A program made the translations under genes and the position numbers. Shown piece by piece: positions 1 to 10,454 of a DNA stretch of 36,292 nt (position 1 is the stretch's first letter; every line of letters begins with the position of its first letter). Source of the DNA: an uncultured Duganella sp. (GTDB lineage Bacteria; Pseudomonadota; Gammaproteobacteria; Burkholderiales; Burkholderiaceae); NCBI GenBank assembly GCA_946482335.1, contig CAMLRG010000031.1, forward strand, positions 1 through 36,292, read 5' to 3'. The notes under the pieces were generated by a model. That model saw nothing but the letters and a program-made list of their open reading frames with translations, was not told where the DNA came from and ran no database searches.

Positions 1-1
1 C

Positions 2-1189
<1,188 letters not shown>

Positions 1190-1257
1190 AGCTGTTTGAG
1201 TGTCCCGTGACGGGAAAGTAAGGGTAGGGGAGGGAACTGCGTGGGTCTCTAGTTATA

Positions 1258-1318
1258 AGGGAAAGGTTTTTGGGCGCTTTCCCTGCCATTCAGGCGGGCT
1301 GCGGGCGCAGCACCGCCT
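1258..1318 (-). other. Two hairpins in the trxA-rho intergenic region
   Basis: Two inverted repeats lie between the trxA stop and the rho start. At 1292-1318 the stem pairs AGGCGG.CTGCG with CGCAG.CCGCCT. At 1258-1284 the arms are AGGGAAAG and CTTTCCCT around an 11-nt loop. Neither is followed by a U-tract in the minus-strand transcript, so they are poor intrinsic terminators. They could partly attenuate trxA read-through or belong to a structured rho leader; Rho leaders are sites of autoregulation in other bacteria (established for E. coli; inferred here). Confidence 0.35.
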
Positions 1319-1326
1319 ATCTTACA

Positions 1327-1653
1327 TCAAATATTGCTGTCGATGAAAGAGGTCAATTGGCCTTTTGCCATGGCGCCCACTTTTTGTGCGGCCGGCACGC
1401 CATTTTTGAACAGGATCAGGGTCGGGATGCCGCGGATGCCGAACTTGCCCGGCACGGCCTGGTTGCTGTCCACGTCCATCTTGGCGATGGTCAGCTTGCC
1501 GTCGTATTCCTTGGCCACTTCTTCCAGGATCGGGGCGATGCTCTTGCAGGGGCCGCACCATTCGGCCCAGAAGTCCACCAGCACGGGGCGGTCGGCCTTC
1601 AGCACGTCGCTGTCGAAGGAGGCATCGGTAATGTGTTTGATCAAGTCGCTCAT
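1327..1653 (-). CDS. trxA: Thioredoxin TrxA
   Basis: Small cytosolic dithiol-disulfide oxidoreductase that keeps ribonucleotide reductase, PAPS reductase and other proteins reduced. The 108-residue length is typical of thioredoxin 1. The redox motif WCGPC is at residues 32-36, preceded by VLVDFWAEW, and the cis-proline is in [14 protein letters not shown] (about residue 77). The buried aspartate of VDFWAE is present. An AAGGA ribosome site lies 8 nt upstream of the ATG. It is followed on the same strand by rho. About 190 bp separate it from the DUF4214 gene, so it probably has its own promoter there; I could not assign a convincing -35/-10 pair. Confidence 0.97.
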   Translation of the reverse strand: MSDLIKHITDASFDSDVLKADRPVLVDFWAEWCGPCKSIAPILEEVAKEYDGKLTIAKMDVDSNQAVPGKFGIRGIPTLILFKNGVPAAQKVGAMAKGQLTSFIDSNI

Positions 1654-1841
1654 TGTTTTTCCTTAATGGATAGTCGCCCGGGAAAATCCCTTGCCGTTAT
1701 CGCCCATCTGGCGACGAACTGCACTAATTCAATACTGGGGGTCAACAGGGAATCAGGGCGGGAATGGCACAAATAATAACCGATTTTTTCCGGGCGTGTG
1801 CTGCCCAGGGTGCGCCGCCGACACCCGGGTCCGGCCGGCCG

Positions 1842-4454
1842 TCAATAGCTCCAGGGCGTGTAGCCGAACCCGGCATCGGTCAGCGGCGCCAGTTGCGCGA
1901 CGTTTTCCGGCGATTCGCTGAAGGCGGCCAGCACGCCGGCGCGCGGGTAGCCGCCGTCGAGCACTTTGTTCCAGTGCGCGACGCCGCCTGCCTCGCCGGC
2001 GCGGTGCAGCACGTTCTGGTACAGCAAGTCGACGAATTGCGCAGTGCCCGGGGCGGCGCCATACAGCTGGGTGAATTCGGGACTGGCGATGAATTGTGCG
2101 GCGATGGCGTCCAGGCCCATGCCATGGTCGTGCTGGTAGATCCAGAAGCCGAGGCCGACCGCGTCGGGCGCGCGGTTGAAGGCGGCCTGGTACAGGCGGA
2201 ACACCTGGCCGGCGCTGCCGCCGCCGTCGAGCGCCACGGCCTGGTCGGTGAATGCCAGGCGTTCGATGCCGCTCAACACGTCGGCGCTGGCGGCGCCCTG
2301 GGCGCGCACCTGGAACTGGCCGGCGGCCTGGCTGACCTGGTAAGAACTGCGCGGCCCGCCGTACACCACGGTATCGAGGCCGGCGCCGCCGGCGATGGCC
2401 TGGCCGTTGCCGTGCCCGGCCAGCACGTCGTCGCCGGCGCTCGGCGCGGCGGGCGCGGTGGCGAAGCGCAGGCTGGCCGCGCCCTGGTAGGCATTGCCGG
2501 TGCGGTCGGTGATGGCGCCGGGCGCCCACTCCAGGCGCAACAATTCGCCGGGCTGCAACAGCCGCGCCGTGGCGATGGCCACGCTGCCGTCGGCGCCGGC
2601 GCTGGCGGCCAGCTGGGCGCCGCTGACGATGAGCTGGCCGTCGCCATCGACGATGCGCATCAGCCCGGCATGCGCGCGCACCGGCTCGCTGAACTGCAGG
2701 GTCAAGGGCGCGCCCAGGCCGAGGCTGGCGGGCGGGCCGGCCAGCAGGGTGGGCGCCTGGGTGTCGCCGTCGCTGGTGCTGGCGCTGACGGTGTAGCTGC
2801 CGCTGCGGGCGCCGTGGCCCACCACGCTCAAGGCATAGTCGCCGGTCCAGCGCGCGGTGAACTCCAGGACGGCCGGGCCGCCGCCGGGCGAAACCGCCCA
2901 GGCGCCGCCGGGGCGCGCATCGTCGCTGCCCAGCAGCAGGGTGCCGGCCGCGTCGCCCGGCAGCGTGCCGCCGGTCAGGGCGAAGCGGTAACTGCGGCCT
3001 TGCTCCAGGAAGACGCGGAAGGTGTCGGCGTCGAGCGCGCCGTCCAGGGTGCCGCTCACGCTGCCGTTGCCCAGCAGGACACTGCGCTCGGCCAGGAAAT
3101 CCCAGTGGTCGTCGATGCCGGTGTCGCGCACCTGGAGCGTATAGCTGGTGCCGGGCGCCATGCCGCTGCCGTCGAGTTCGATGGTGTGGCGGCGGTCGTT
3201 GAAGGCCGTGGTGCGGTAATAGGCGGTGTCGCCGGCGCTCTCGCCCAGCGCATGCAGGGTGCCGTTGGGGCCGCTGACCACGGCCGGCGGCGGCGTGCTG
3301 CCGCGCACGATGATTTCATAGCTGTGGCCGGCCAGCGCGTCGAAGCGGAAGCTGTCGCTGTCGCCCTGGACTTCGAACGTGCCCACTTGCGGCCGGTTGT
3401 CGTGCAGCAGCAGCGGCGCGCCATCGGGCACATCGTCGGTGCCGGGCAGGCTGGCCGTCAGCTGGTAGGCGCCGGTGCCGCGGCCCTGCACTGCGTAATA
3501 GTACGTCCCGCTCTGGCCGGGCTTGACGGCCAGTACCGGCGCCTCGAAGCCCTGGTTCAGGTAGGCCGCTTCCAGGGCGTAGCCGTCGCGGTCGATGACC
3601 GACGCCTGCAAGCCCTGCATGGCGGGGTCGCCGCCCAGCTTGAACCAGTAAGTCTGGCCCGCCTGCAAGTCGACGGCGATCCAGTCGCGGTCGCCCAGCC
3701 CCAACTGCCCGGCGACGCTGGCGCCCACCGCCAGCCGGCCGGCCGTGGCGGCGCTGGCGCCGAAATCGTCGGCGGCGGCGCCGATGGCCAGCGTGTAGGC
3801 CAGGTCGCGCTGGGCCTGGGTGATCTGGTAGCCGCTCTGGCCCAACTGGGCGACGAAGGCGCCATCCTGGTCGGCCGTGAAGGCATAGTGGCCCTGGCCA
3901 TCGGTGGCCAGCCATTGGCTGCCGCCCAGCGCCGCGGCCAGGCCGTCCAGCGCCGCCGCCTGCAGGGCCAGCGTGTAGGTGGTGCCGGCCAGCACCGGGA
4001 AGCTGATGGCATCGCGGTCGAGCGGCCCGTCCAGTCGGCCGTTCACCGTCTGGCCGACGCCGACGGCCAGCGCGCCGGCGGCGGTATCGCCGATATCGTC
4101 GTGCAGCGGTTTGCTTTGCAGGTTCAGGGTGTAGGGCGTGCCGCCTTCCTGCACAGACGCGTTGCGCACGGCGAGGACATACTCGCCGTCGGCCGCCACG
4201 CTGAAGTCGCCGCCGATGGCCATATAGACCGGGTGGTAATCGAAGCTGCGCAGGACGCTGCCGCGCTGGTCCAGCAGGTCGACGCCCATCAGGTAGGGCG
4301 GGGTCAAGCCGAAACTGTACAGCTGGCCGGCTTGCAGCCAGACCTTGATCCAGTCATGGTCGCCGGCGACCTCGAGGCGGCCTATGAGCGGGCGGCCCGG
4401 CGCGACGCTGCCGGTGGTGCTGGAATTGCTCGGGAAATCGTCCACGGTTGCCAT
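1842..4454 (-). CDS. PPC-repeat / Ig-like / DUF4214 protein, probably secreted
   Basis: 870 residues, function unknown. The N-terminus (MATVDDFPSNSSTTG) has no Sec signal. The first ~560 residues hold about four to five beta-rich repeats resembling bacterial pre-peptidase C-terminal (PPC) domains, recognisable by D-x-D-W/S/T-F/I cores such as DHDWIKVWLQAG, DRDWIAVDLQAG and DSDSFRFDALAG. An SbsA/SwmB Ig-like segment follows (DTQAPTLLAG ... LTLQFSEPV ... ITDRTGNAYQG). Next comes a degenerate RTX-type stretch (GDDVLAGHGNGQAIAGGAG, then DVLSGIERLAFTDQAVALDG), and the C-terminal ~115 residues are DUF4214 (VFRLYQAAFNRAPDAVGLGFW). RTX-like plus DUF4214 proteins without a signal peptide are usually type I secretion substrates (family knowledge), but no exporter genes are nearby. 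It starts 87 bp after the receiver gene on the same strand; co-transcription is possible. Confidence 0.85.
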   Translation of the reverse strand: MATVDDFPSNSSTTGSVAPGRPLIGRLEVAGDHDWIKVWLQAGQLYSFGLTPPYLMGVDLLDQRGSVLRSFDYHPVYMAIGGDFSVAADGEYVLAVRNASVQEGGTPYTLNLQSKPLHDDIGDTAAGALAVGVGQTVNGRLDGPLDRDAISFPVLAGTTYTLALQAAALDGLAAALGGSQWLATDGQGHYAFTADQDGAFVAQLGQSGYQITQAQRDLAYTLAIGAAADDFGASAATAGRLAVGASVAGQLGLGDRDWIAVDLQAGQTYWFKLGGDPAMQGLQASVIDRDGYALEAAYLNQGFEAPVLAVKPGQSGTYYYAVQGRGTGAYQLTASLPGTDDVPDGAPLLLHDNRPQVGTFEVQGDSDSFRFDALAGHSYEIIVRGSTPPPAVVSGPNGTLHALGESAGDTAYYRTTAFNDRRHTIELDGSGMAPGTSYTLQVRDTGIDDHWDFLAERSVLLGNGSVSGTLDGALDADTFRVFLEQGRSYRFALTGGTLPGDAAGTLLLGSDDARPGGAWAVSPGGGPAVLEFTARWTGDYALSVVGHGARSGSYTVSASTSDGDTQAPTLLAGPPASLGLGAPLTLQFSEPVRAHAGLMRIVDGDGQLIVSGAQLAASAGADGSVAIATARLLQPGELLRLEWAPGAITDRTGNAYQGAASLRFATAPAAPSAGDDVLAGHGNGQAIAGGAGLDTVVYGGPRSSYQVSQAAGQFQVRAQGAASADVLSGIERLAFTDQAVALDGGGSAGQVFRLYQAAFNRAPDAVGLGFWIYQHDHGMGLDAIAAQFIASPEFTQLYGAAPGTAQFVDLLYQNVLHRAGEAGGVAHWNKVLDGGYPRAGVLAAFSESPENVAQLAPLTDAGFGYTPWSY

Positions 4455-4541
4455 ACGGATGTCCTGCGTTGGAAAGGGCGCCAGTGTACCAGCCGCCCCG
4501 CCCGGCGAATCTCACCCAATGTCACCGCGGCGGCGGCAGGC

Positions 4542-4946
4542 TCACCCCTGGCGCGCGGCGGCCTGGTCCAGCAGCTCGGCCAGGGCGGCCGGGGTGGCCG
4601 GCTTGGCCAGCGTGCCCAGCAAGGCCAGGCCGTGCGCGCGCGCCAGCGTTTCGGCGGCCTGGCGCACGCCGGCATCCATGCCGGACAGCAGCGCCACGGC
4701 GCCGCCGAAGCGGCTGGCCGCCACTTGCGCCAGGAATTCGATGCCATCCATGTCCGGCATCGACAAATCGCACACCAGCAAGTCGGGGCGGTGGGCCGGC
4801 AACGCCAGCAGCGCCTGGCGCGCATCGCTTTCGCTGCGCACGGCGCCGGCGCCCAGCTCGTCGAACATATCGCTCAACAGGCTGAGCATGAAGGGGTCGT
4901 CATCGACCAGCAGGATGCGCAGCGGCGCGCGGGCAGGGTCAGTCAT
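4542..4946 (-). CDS. Single-domain response regulator (CheY-like receiver)
   Basis: 134-residue protein made of one receiver domain with no output domain. The acidic pair is in ILLVDDDPFM, the phospho-acceptor Asp in LLVCDLSMPDMDG, the Thr/Ser switch in VALLSGMD and the Lys in GTLAKPATP. The ATG at 4946 overlaps the last codons of the kinase gene (ATGACTGA), an arrangement of translational coupling, and is preferred to an upstream TTG at 4955. It is the natural terminal acceptor of the phosphorelay His-Asp-His-Asp implied by the kinase upstream, which already has its own REC and HPt domains. With no DNA-binding part it must act by protein contact (inference). Confidence 0.9.
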   Translation of the reverse strand: MTDPARAPLRILLVDDDPFMLSLLSDMFDELGAGAVRSESDARQALLALPAHRPDLLVCDLSMPDMDGIEFLAQVAASRFGGAVALLSGMDAGVRQAAETLARAHGLALLGTLAKPATPAALAELLDQAAARQG

Positions 4947-7900
4947 CGTCGGCAAAGGTCGTGTTGGTCATGATGTGTTCGCTCACCGCGTGCAGCAGCG
5001 GCCATAAGCGGTCGAGCAGGCGGCGCGCGGCGGCGGTGGCGGGGGCGGCGTCGCCTTCGGCGCCGGGCAATTGTTCCAGCTGCTGGCACAGTTCGGCCAT
5101 GCCGAGCGCGCCCACGGCGCGCGCGCTGCTCTTGATGCGATGGCCCAGCTCGCGCACCTTTTGCAGCTCGCCGGCCGCCAGCGCCGCTTCCATCTCGTTA
5201 AAGCCCGCTTCGCTGGTTTGCAGGAACTTGAAGGCGAACTGGCGGATCTTGTGCGGGTGGTAGCCCAAGAGCTGGGCCAGCACCGACAAGTCGATGATGG
5301 CCGGGTCGCCGGCCAGCGTGGGGCGGAAGGCGGCGCGGCCGGCCGGGCGCGGGGCGGCCTCGGCGGCGGCGCCGGGCGCGCGCGGCGGCAGCCAGCTGGC
5401 AATCTTCTGGTACATCAGGGCCGGCTGGATCGGCTTGGCGATGAAGTCGTCCATGCCGGCCTGCAGGCAGCGTTCGCGGTCATCCTTGGTGGCGGTGGCG
5501 GTCATGGCCAGCACGCGCGTGGTGGCCAGGGCGGGGTCGGCGCGGATGCGGCGCGTCGCTTCCAGCCCATCCATCAGCGGCATTTGCACATCCATCAGCA
5601 CGCAGTCGAAGGCGGCCTGCTGCAGCAAGTCCAGTGCTTCGGCGCCATTGTTGGCCAGGCACACCGAGGAGCCGGCTTCCTCCAGCATTTCCAGCGCGAT
5701 TTGCTGGTTGAAGGTATTGTCCTCGACCAGCAGGATGCGCGCATCCTTGAGCGCCTGCATGGCGCTGCTGCCGGGCGCGCCGTCCAGCAGGGCGCTGGCG
5801 CGCGCCGGCAGCGCCGCGTCCGGCTGCGGCGCGCCGCGCCCCAGGCCCAGGCGCGCCGTGCACCAGAACGTGCTGCCGGCGCCGGGCGCGCTGTGCACGC
5901 CCACCTCGCCGCCCATCAGCTGGGCCAGCTGCTTGCAGATCGCCAGGCCCAGGCCGGTGCCGCCGTATTCGCGCGTGATGGCGCTGTCGGCCTGCTGGAA
6001 GGCTTGGAACAATTTGGCTTGCTCGGCCTCGGACAGGCCGATGCCATGGTCGCGCACCTCGAAGCGCAGCAGGCAGGCGTCGGCGTCGGCCAGCACGCGG
6101 CGCACGCTGACCTCGATGCTGCCGTGCTCGGAAAACTTGATCGCATTGTTGACGTAGTTGATCAGGATCTGGCCCAGGCGCAGCGGGTCGCCGCGCAGCA
6201 CCGGCGGCAGCGCCGGGTCGAGGGTGAAGTGCAGGCGCAAGCCGCGGCTGGCCGCTTTCGGCGCCACCACCGTGGTCAGGGTCTGGATCACGTGGTCGAG
6301 CGCGAAGTCGACCTCCTCGATGGCCAGCTTGCCGGCCTCGATCTTGGAAATGTCGAGGATGTCGTCGATGATGCGCAGCAAATGTTCGCCGGCGAAGCGG
6401 ATCTTTTCCAGGTAGTCGCGCTGGCGCGGCTCCAGCTCGGTCTTCAGCGCCAGGTACGCCATGCCGATCACGCCATTCATCGGGGTGCGGATTTCGTGGC
6501 TCATCTTGGCCAGGAACTGGCCCTTGGCGGCCGACGCTTCCTCGGCCTGCCGGCGCGCCTCTTCCAGCTGGGCGGTGCGCTGCGCCACCCGCTCCTCCAG
6601 GTGCTCGTTCAATTCGCGCAAGGCGCGTTCGGTGGCCTTGCTGTCGGAAATGTCGATCGCCATGCAAATCAGGTAGGCCGGCGCACCGTGCGCGTCGTAC
6701 ACCGGCTTCTTGAAGGTGCGCAAGTGGCGCGCCTGGCCCAGCGCCGGGTTCCAGATGGTTTCCTCGAAATCGATCAGGGTGCGCCCGGCGAACGCTTCCA
6801 AGTCCTTGGCGCGGAAGCCGGCAATCTCCTCCGGCGCGTGCAGCGCGCTGTAGTCGCCGTTGTTCAATTCGTCGAAGGTGTAGCCGAACTGCTGCTCGCA
6901 GGCGCGGTTCATCAGCAGCATGCGGCTGTCCTTGTCCTTGATGAACAGGCCGATCGGCATCATCTGGATGATTTCCTGCAGCCGCTGCTCGCCCTGGCGC
7001 AGCGCATCCTCGCTGCGCTTGCGGTAACTGATGTCGGTCAGGCTGGCCACCACCATGCGGCCCGGCCCGTGCTCGTCGCGCAGCGGTTCGACGTTGACCG
7101 ACAGCCAGCACGTGTCGCCCTCGGCCGCCACCCCCATCACCACCTCGCGCACCGGCTGGCCCGACGCCAGCGCCTGCGCCACCGGGTGCTCGGGCGCGCT
7201 GAAGCGGTGGCCATCCTCGTGCATCCCGTCCCAGGCGCCGGCGCCGCGCGCGGCGGCGCGCCCCAGCATGCGGCTGGCGGCGGCATTGCATTCGACCACG
7301 TTGCCGGCGGCGTCGAACACCAGCAGGCCGTTGGTGACGGCGTTGAACACCGACGCCAGGCGCTGGTTGGAGTGGCGCAGCGCCAGTTCGGCCAGGCGGC
7401 GGTCGGTGATGTCGGTGACCATGGTCAGGGTGCCGGCGTAGCGCCCGTCGTCGGCGTTGACGGTGCTGGTGGCCAGCAGCGCCCACAGCGCGGAACCGTC
7501 CTGGCGGTAGAAGCGGCCCTCGGCCGGTTCGGCCGCGCCGGCGCCGGCGCGCGCCAGGCTGGCGCGCTGCAGGGCGGCGCTGTCGGGGTCCATGAAGTCG
7601 GCCATCGGGCGCCCCAGCATGTGCTCGACCTCGTAGCCCAGCATGCGCGCCATGGTGGGGTTGACGAAGCTGGTGCGCTCGGCGGCGTCGCACATCCAGA
7701 TGCCTTCGGCCGCGGTTTGCACGATCAGGCGGTAGCGCTCGGAGGATGCCTGCAGCGCTTCCTCGGCGCGCTGGCGCTGGGTCATGTCGCGCAGCGACAC
7801 CACCACCAGGCCCTGCCCGGCCAGCTGGATCGGCGCCAGGTGCACCATGGCCGGGAAGTGGGCGCCATCGAGGCGGCGCGCGGTGAGCACCCGGCCCGGC

Positions 7901-9642
7901 ATGCGCGGGCGCGCGAACAGTTCGCTCGGGCGGCCCGGGATGTCGCGCATCACGTCCGGGATCAGCAGCGCCATCGCGGCGCCGGCCAGCTGGCCGGGCG
8001 CGGCGGCGAACACGGCGTCGGCGGCGCCATTGGCCTGGCGCACGCGCCCGCCGCGGTCGGCCACCAGCAGGGCGCCCGGCAGCGCGTCCAGCATGGCCGC
8101 CATGCGCGCCAGGTCGGCCGCGCTGCGGTCGGAAATGTCGCCCAGGGTGCCGGAGATGCGCAAGGGGCGGCCGGCGGCGTCGCGCGCCAGCACCATGCCG
8201 CGCGCCAGCACCCAGGTCCAGCTGCCGTCGCGGCACGCCATGCGGAATTCCATGGTGAACGGGGCGCGCCCGGCGGCCGGGTCGTCCAGCGCGGCCAGCT
8301 CGGCGGCGATGCGGGCGCGCTCGTCCGGGTGCACCAGCTGCAGCCATTGCGCCAGGTTGGCCGGGCGCAGCGCGCCCGGCGCGTAGCCCAGGATGTCGCA
8401 ATAGCGCGGCGACAGGTGCAGCGCCGGGCGCTGCGGCTGCCAGTCCCACGATCCTTCGCCGGCCCCTTCCAGCGCGAAGCTGGCGATGCGCTCGGCCTCG
8501 CCCACGCGCGCCTCGGCGCCGCGCAGGGCGCGCGACACGCGCAGCAGGCGCCACAGCGCGGCCGCGGCCAGCAGGGCCAGCGCCACCCCCAGCACCAGCG
8601 GCCATTGCGGCGCGCTGCTGTCATCCTGGTACAGGAAGCCGTCGACCTTGTAGCCCTTGGGCAGCATGCCGCCGGCGGCGAAGGCGTCGGCGATGGCTTG
8701 CCAGCGCAGCGGGTTGTTGTAGCCCAGTTCGATCAGCGGCTGTTCCAGCAGCGGCGCCGTGTGCGCCGCCTCCCACAGCAATTGTTCGCGCGTGCTGCGC
8801 TCGGGGTAGCGGGCGCGGATCAAGTCCACCATTTCCTGCGGATGGGCCAGCGCGTAGCGCCAGCCGCGCAGGGTGGCCGCGCGCAGCGCGCGCGCGCGCG
8901 CCGGCTGGGTGCGCAGCTCGTCCTCGGTGGTGTACAGCAAGTCGCCGTAGAAATCGATGCCCACGCTGCGCGGCAGCAGCAATTCGTAGCGCATCCCGCT
9001 GCGCTGCAGGGCGAACGGGGCATCGGTGGTGTAGACCGACAGCGCTTCCAGGCGGCCGGCGGCCAGGTCGTCCACGGTGTGGCTGCGCGGCAGCAGGCGC
9101 AAGCCGTCCAGCGGCACCTGGTCGCGCTGCAGGGCCAGCAGCAATTCCTCATTGTGCGGCGCCAGCGCCACGCGCGCGCCGGCCCAGGGCAGGCGCTGGC
9201 CGGCCGCGTCCAGGCGCAGCGCCAGCGCGGCCGGCGAATGCTGGAACACCGACGCCAGCACCACCACCGGCGCGCCGCGGGCGCGGTGCAGCAGCAGCGC
9301 GGCATTGCCGATGCCGTAATGCGCCTTGCCGTCGAGCACGGCTTGCAGCGGGTCCTGGCCCGGTACGGCTTCGCGCAACGTGACGTCGAGGCCGGCCGCG
9401 CGGTAATAGCCCTGGGCTTGCGCCGCGTAATAGCCGGCGAACTGCCACTGGTGCTGCCACTTGAGCTGGATGGTCACGGCGTCCAGCGCCAGCGCCGGCG
9501 CCGCCGCCGCCCACAGCGCGGCGGCCGCCAGCGCGCGCGCCCAGCGCGGCGCCGCGGCCCGCAGGCGGGCGCGCCAGCGGCCCGGGCGCGGGCGCCGGCA
9601 GGCGGGCGGGGCGGCGGTGGGGCTGAATGGCGGCAAAGGCAT
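4939..9642 (-). CDS. Hybrid sensor histidine kinase with NMT1/THI5-like periplasmic sensor, five PAS domains, REC and HPt
   Basis: About 1567 residues. After a basic N-terminus and an Ala-rich export segment (about 35-52) comes an NMT1/THI5-like substrate-binding domain (about 55-320; AVTIQLKWQHQWQFAGYY, GLDVTLREAVPGQDP), as found in transporters for thiamine precursors and other small molecules. One membrane helix follows near 344-365 (WPLVLGVALALLAAAALW). Five PAS/PAC units follow to about 1015. HisKA has the H-box MSHEIRTPMNGVIG near 1047, HATPase has GGTGLGLAI near 1227, REC has LMDVQMPLMDG near 1346, and HPt has GHRIKSSARAVG with its His near 1498. The ATG at 9642 is used; an upstream in-frame start at 9738 would overlap the HutC gene by 49 nt, so the true start is uncertain. 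It overlaps the receiver gene downstream and lies 47 bp after hutC. The ligand is unknown. Confidence 0.92.
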   Translation of the reverse strand: MPLPPFSPTAAPPACRRPRPGRWRARLRAAAPRWARALAAAALWAAAAPALALDAVTIQLKWQHQWQFAGYYAAQAQGYYRAAGLDVTLREAVPGQDPLQAVLDGKAHYGIGNAALLLHRARGAPVVVLASVFQHSPAALALRLDAAGQRLPWAGARVALAPHNEELLLALQRDQVPLDGLRLLPRSHTVDDLAAGRLEALSVYTTDAPFALQRSGMRYELLLPRSVGIDFYGDLLYTTEDELRTQPARARALRAATLRGWRYALAHPQEMVDLIRARYPERSTREQLLWEAAHTAPLLEQPLIELGYNNPLRWQAIADAFAAGGMLPKGYKVDGFLYQDDSSAPQWPLVLGVALALLAAAALWRLLRVSRALRGAEARVGEAERIASFALEGAGEGSWDWQPQRPALHLSPRYCDILGYAPGALRPANLAQWLQLVHPDERARIAAELAALDDPAAGRAPFTMEFRMACRDGSWTWVLARGMVLARDAAGRPLRISGTLGDISDRSAADLARMAAMLDALPGALLVADRGGRVRQANGAADAVFAAAPGQLAGAAMALLIPDVMRDIPGRPSELFARPRMPGRVLTARRLDGAHFPAMVHLAPIQLAGQGLVVVSLRDMTQRQRAEEALQASSERYRLIVQTAAEGIWMCDAAERTSFVNPTMARMLGYEVEHMLGRPMADFMDPDSAALQRASLARAGAGAAEPAEGRFYRQDGSALWALLATSTVNADDGRYAGTLTMVTDITDRRLAELALRHSNQRLASVFNAVTNGLLVFDAAGNVVECNAAASRMLGRAAARGAGAWDGMHEDGHRFSAPEHPVAQALASGQPVREVVMGVAAEGDTCWLSVNVEPLRDEHGPGRMVVASLTDISYRKRSEDALRQGEQRLQEIIQMMPIGLFIKDKDSRMLLMNRACEQQFGYTFDELNNGDYSALHAPEEIAGFRAKDLEAFAGRTLIDFEETIWNPALGQARHLRTFKKPVYDAHGAPAYLICMAIDISDSKATERALRELNEHLEERVAQRTAQLEEARRQAEEASAAKGQFLAKMSHEIRTPMNGVIGMAYLALKTELEPRQRDYLEKIRFAGEHLLRIIDDILDISKIEAGKLAIEEVDFALDHVIQTLTTVVAPKAASRGLRLHFTLDPALPPVLRGDPLRLGQILINYVNNAIKFSEHGSIEVSVRRVLADADACLLRFEVRDHGIGLSEAEQAKLFQAFQQADSAITREYGGTGLGLAICKQLAQLMGGEVGVHSAPGAGSTFWCTARLGLGRGAPQPDAALPARASALLDGAPGSSAMQALKDARILLVEDNTFNQQIALEMLEEAGSSVCLANNGAEALDLLQQAAFDCVLMDVQMPLMDGLEATRRIRADPALATTRVLAMTATATKDDRERCLQAGMDDFIAKPIQPALMYQKIASWLPPRAPGAAAEAAPRPAGRAAFRPTLAGDPAIIDLSVLAQLLGYHPHKIRQFAFKFLQTSEAGFNEMEAALAAGELQKVRELGHRIKSSARAVGALGMAELCQQLEQLPGAEGDAAPATAAARRLLDRLWPLLHAVSEHIMTNTTFADDD

Positions 9643-9689
9643 CCCTTTCAGGCCGGCCGGTGCCGGCGTGCGGACAACTATAGCATTGC

Positions 9690-10454
9690 TCAGGCGGGGA
9701 CGCTGCCGCCAAATTGGTAGCGATGGCCGGGGTGCCACATGGTGGCCAGCGAGGCCACCCGGCCGGCCGACTGGGTCTGGCGCTTCAGCACCAGGCAGGG
9801 CGCGCGCGCATCGATGGCCAGCATCTCGGCCACGTCGCGCGGCGGCGCCAGCGCTTCGATGCTGTAGCTGGCCGCCTGCAGCGGGGCGGCGCGCATCAGG
9901 TATTCATTGGGCGTGCTGTGGCTGAAATCCTGCGCCATGTAGTCGGGCGCGCACAGCGGGTTGACCCAGCGGTCCTCCACCTGGATCGGCACCCCGTTCT
10001 CGTAATGGACGATGATGGAATGGTAAAGCTCGTGGCCGGCCGGCAAATCGAACGCCTTGGCCAGCCCGTCGCTGGCCTTGGCGCGCTCGAGCAGCTGCAG
10101 CGCGCTGCGGTGGGCGTGGCCGCGCGCCCGCACTTCGTCGGCGATGCTCTTGATTTCCAGCAAGGTGGCCTGGACCTTTTGCGCGGCGACATAGGTGCCG
10201 GCGCCCTGGCGCCGCGTCAGCACGCCCTCGGCCGTCAATTCGCGCACGGCGCGGTTGACCGTCATGCGCGACACGCCAAATTGCTTGACCAGCGCTTGCT
10301 CGGAGGGGATCACATCGCCTTCGCGCCAGGCGCCGGCGGCAATCTGCGCCAGCAAATAATCCTTGATGCGCTGAAAGATGGGGGTGTCTTGCTGATCTGC
10401 TTGGTCCAAACCGGGCTCCGGGCTGCGCTGTGCGGGGTGCGGCGATTGTAGCAT
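9690..10454 (-). CDS. hutC: Histidine utilization repressor HutC (GntR family)
   Basis: Cytosolic repressor of hut genes, released by urocanate in characterised members. It has an N-terminal winged helix (IFQRIKDYLLAQIAAGAW, IPSEQALVKQFGVSRMTVNR, GVLTRRQGAGTYVA) followed by a UTRA effector domain ending WHPGHRYQFGGSVPA, the signature C-terminus of HutC. The start is ambiguous. ATG 10454 is used here, but a promoter-like -10 (TACAAT, 10450-10445) overlaps this codon. A TTG at 10409 with GGAG six bases upstream would give a start closer to the conserved domain (LDQADQQDTPIFQR). The target operon begins 5 kb away at 15766 and carries a HutC-type operator. The gene reads into the sensor-kinase operon, away from the hut genes. 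Confidence 0.93.
   Translation of the reverse strand: MLQSPHPAQRSPEPGLDQADQQDTPIFQRIKDYLLAQIAAGAWREGDVIPSEQALVKQFGVSRMTVNRAVRELTAEGVLTRRQGAGTYVAAQKVQATLLEIKSIADEVRARGHAHRSALQLLERAKASDGLAKAFDLPAGHELYHSIIVHYENGVPIQVEDRWVNPLCAPDYMAQDFSHSTPNEYLMRAAPLQAASYSIEALAPPRDVAEMLAIDARAPCLVLKRQTQSAGRVASLATMWHPGHRYQFGGSVPA

Noticed and set aside
1258..1284. Intrinsic terminator for trxA
   Set aside because: The stem exists but no U-tract follows on the minus strand; kept only as a hairpin.
1764..4973. 1069-codon open frame on the plus strand
   Set aside because: Antisense shadow of the DUF4214 and receiver genes. The protein is Ala/Gly/Arg/Gln-rich without domains, as expected from high third-position GC on the true strand.
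5071..9720. 1549-codon open frame on the plus strand
   Set aside because: Antisense to the hybrid kinase, which has unmistakable kinase, receiver and PAS motifs; composition of the antisense product is noise-like.
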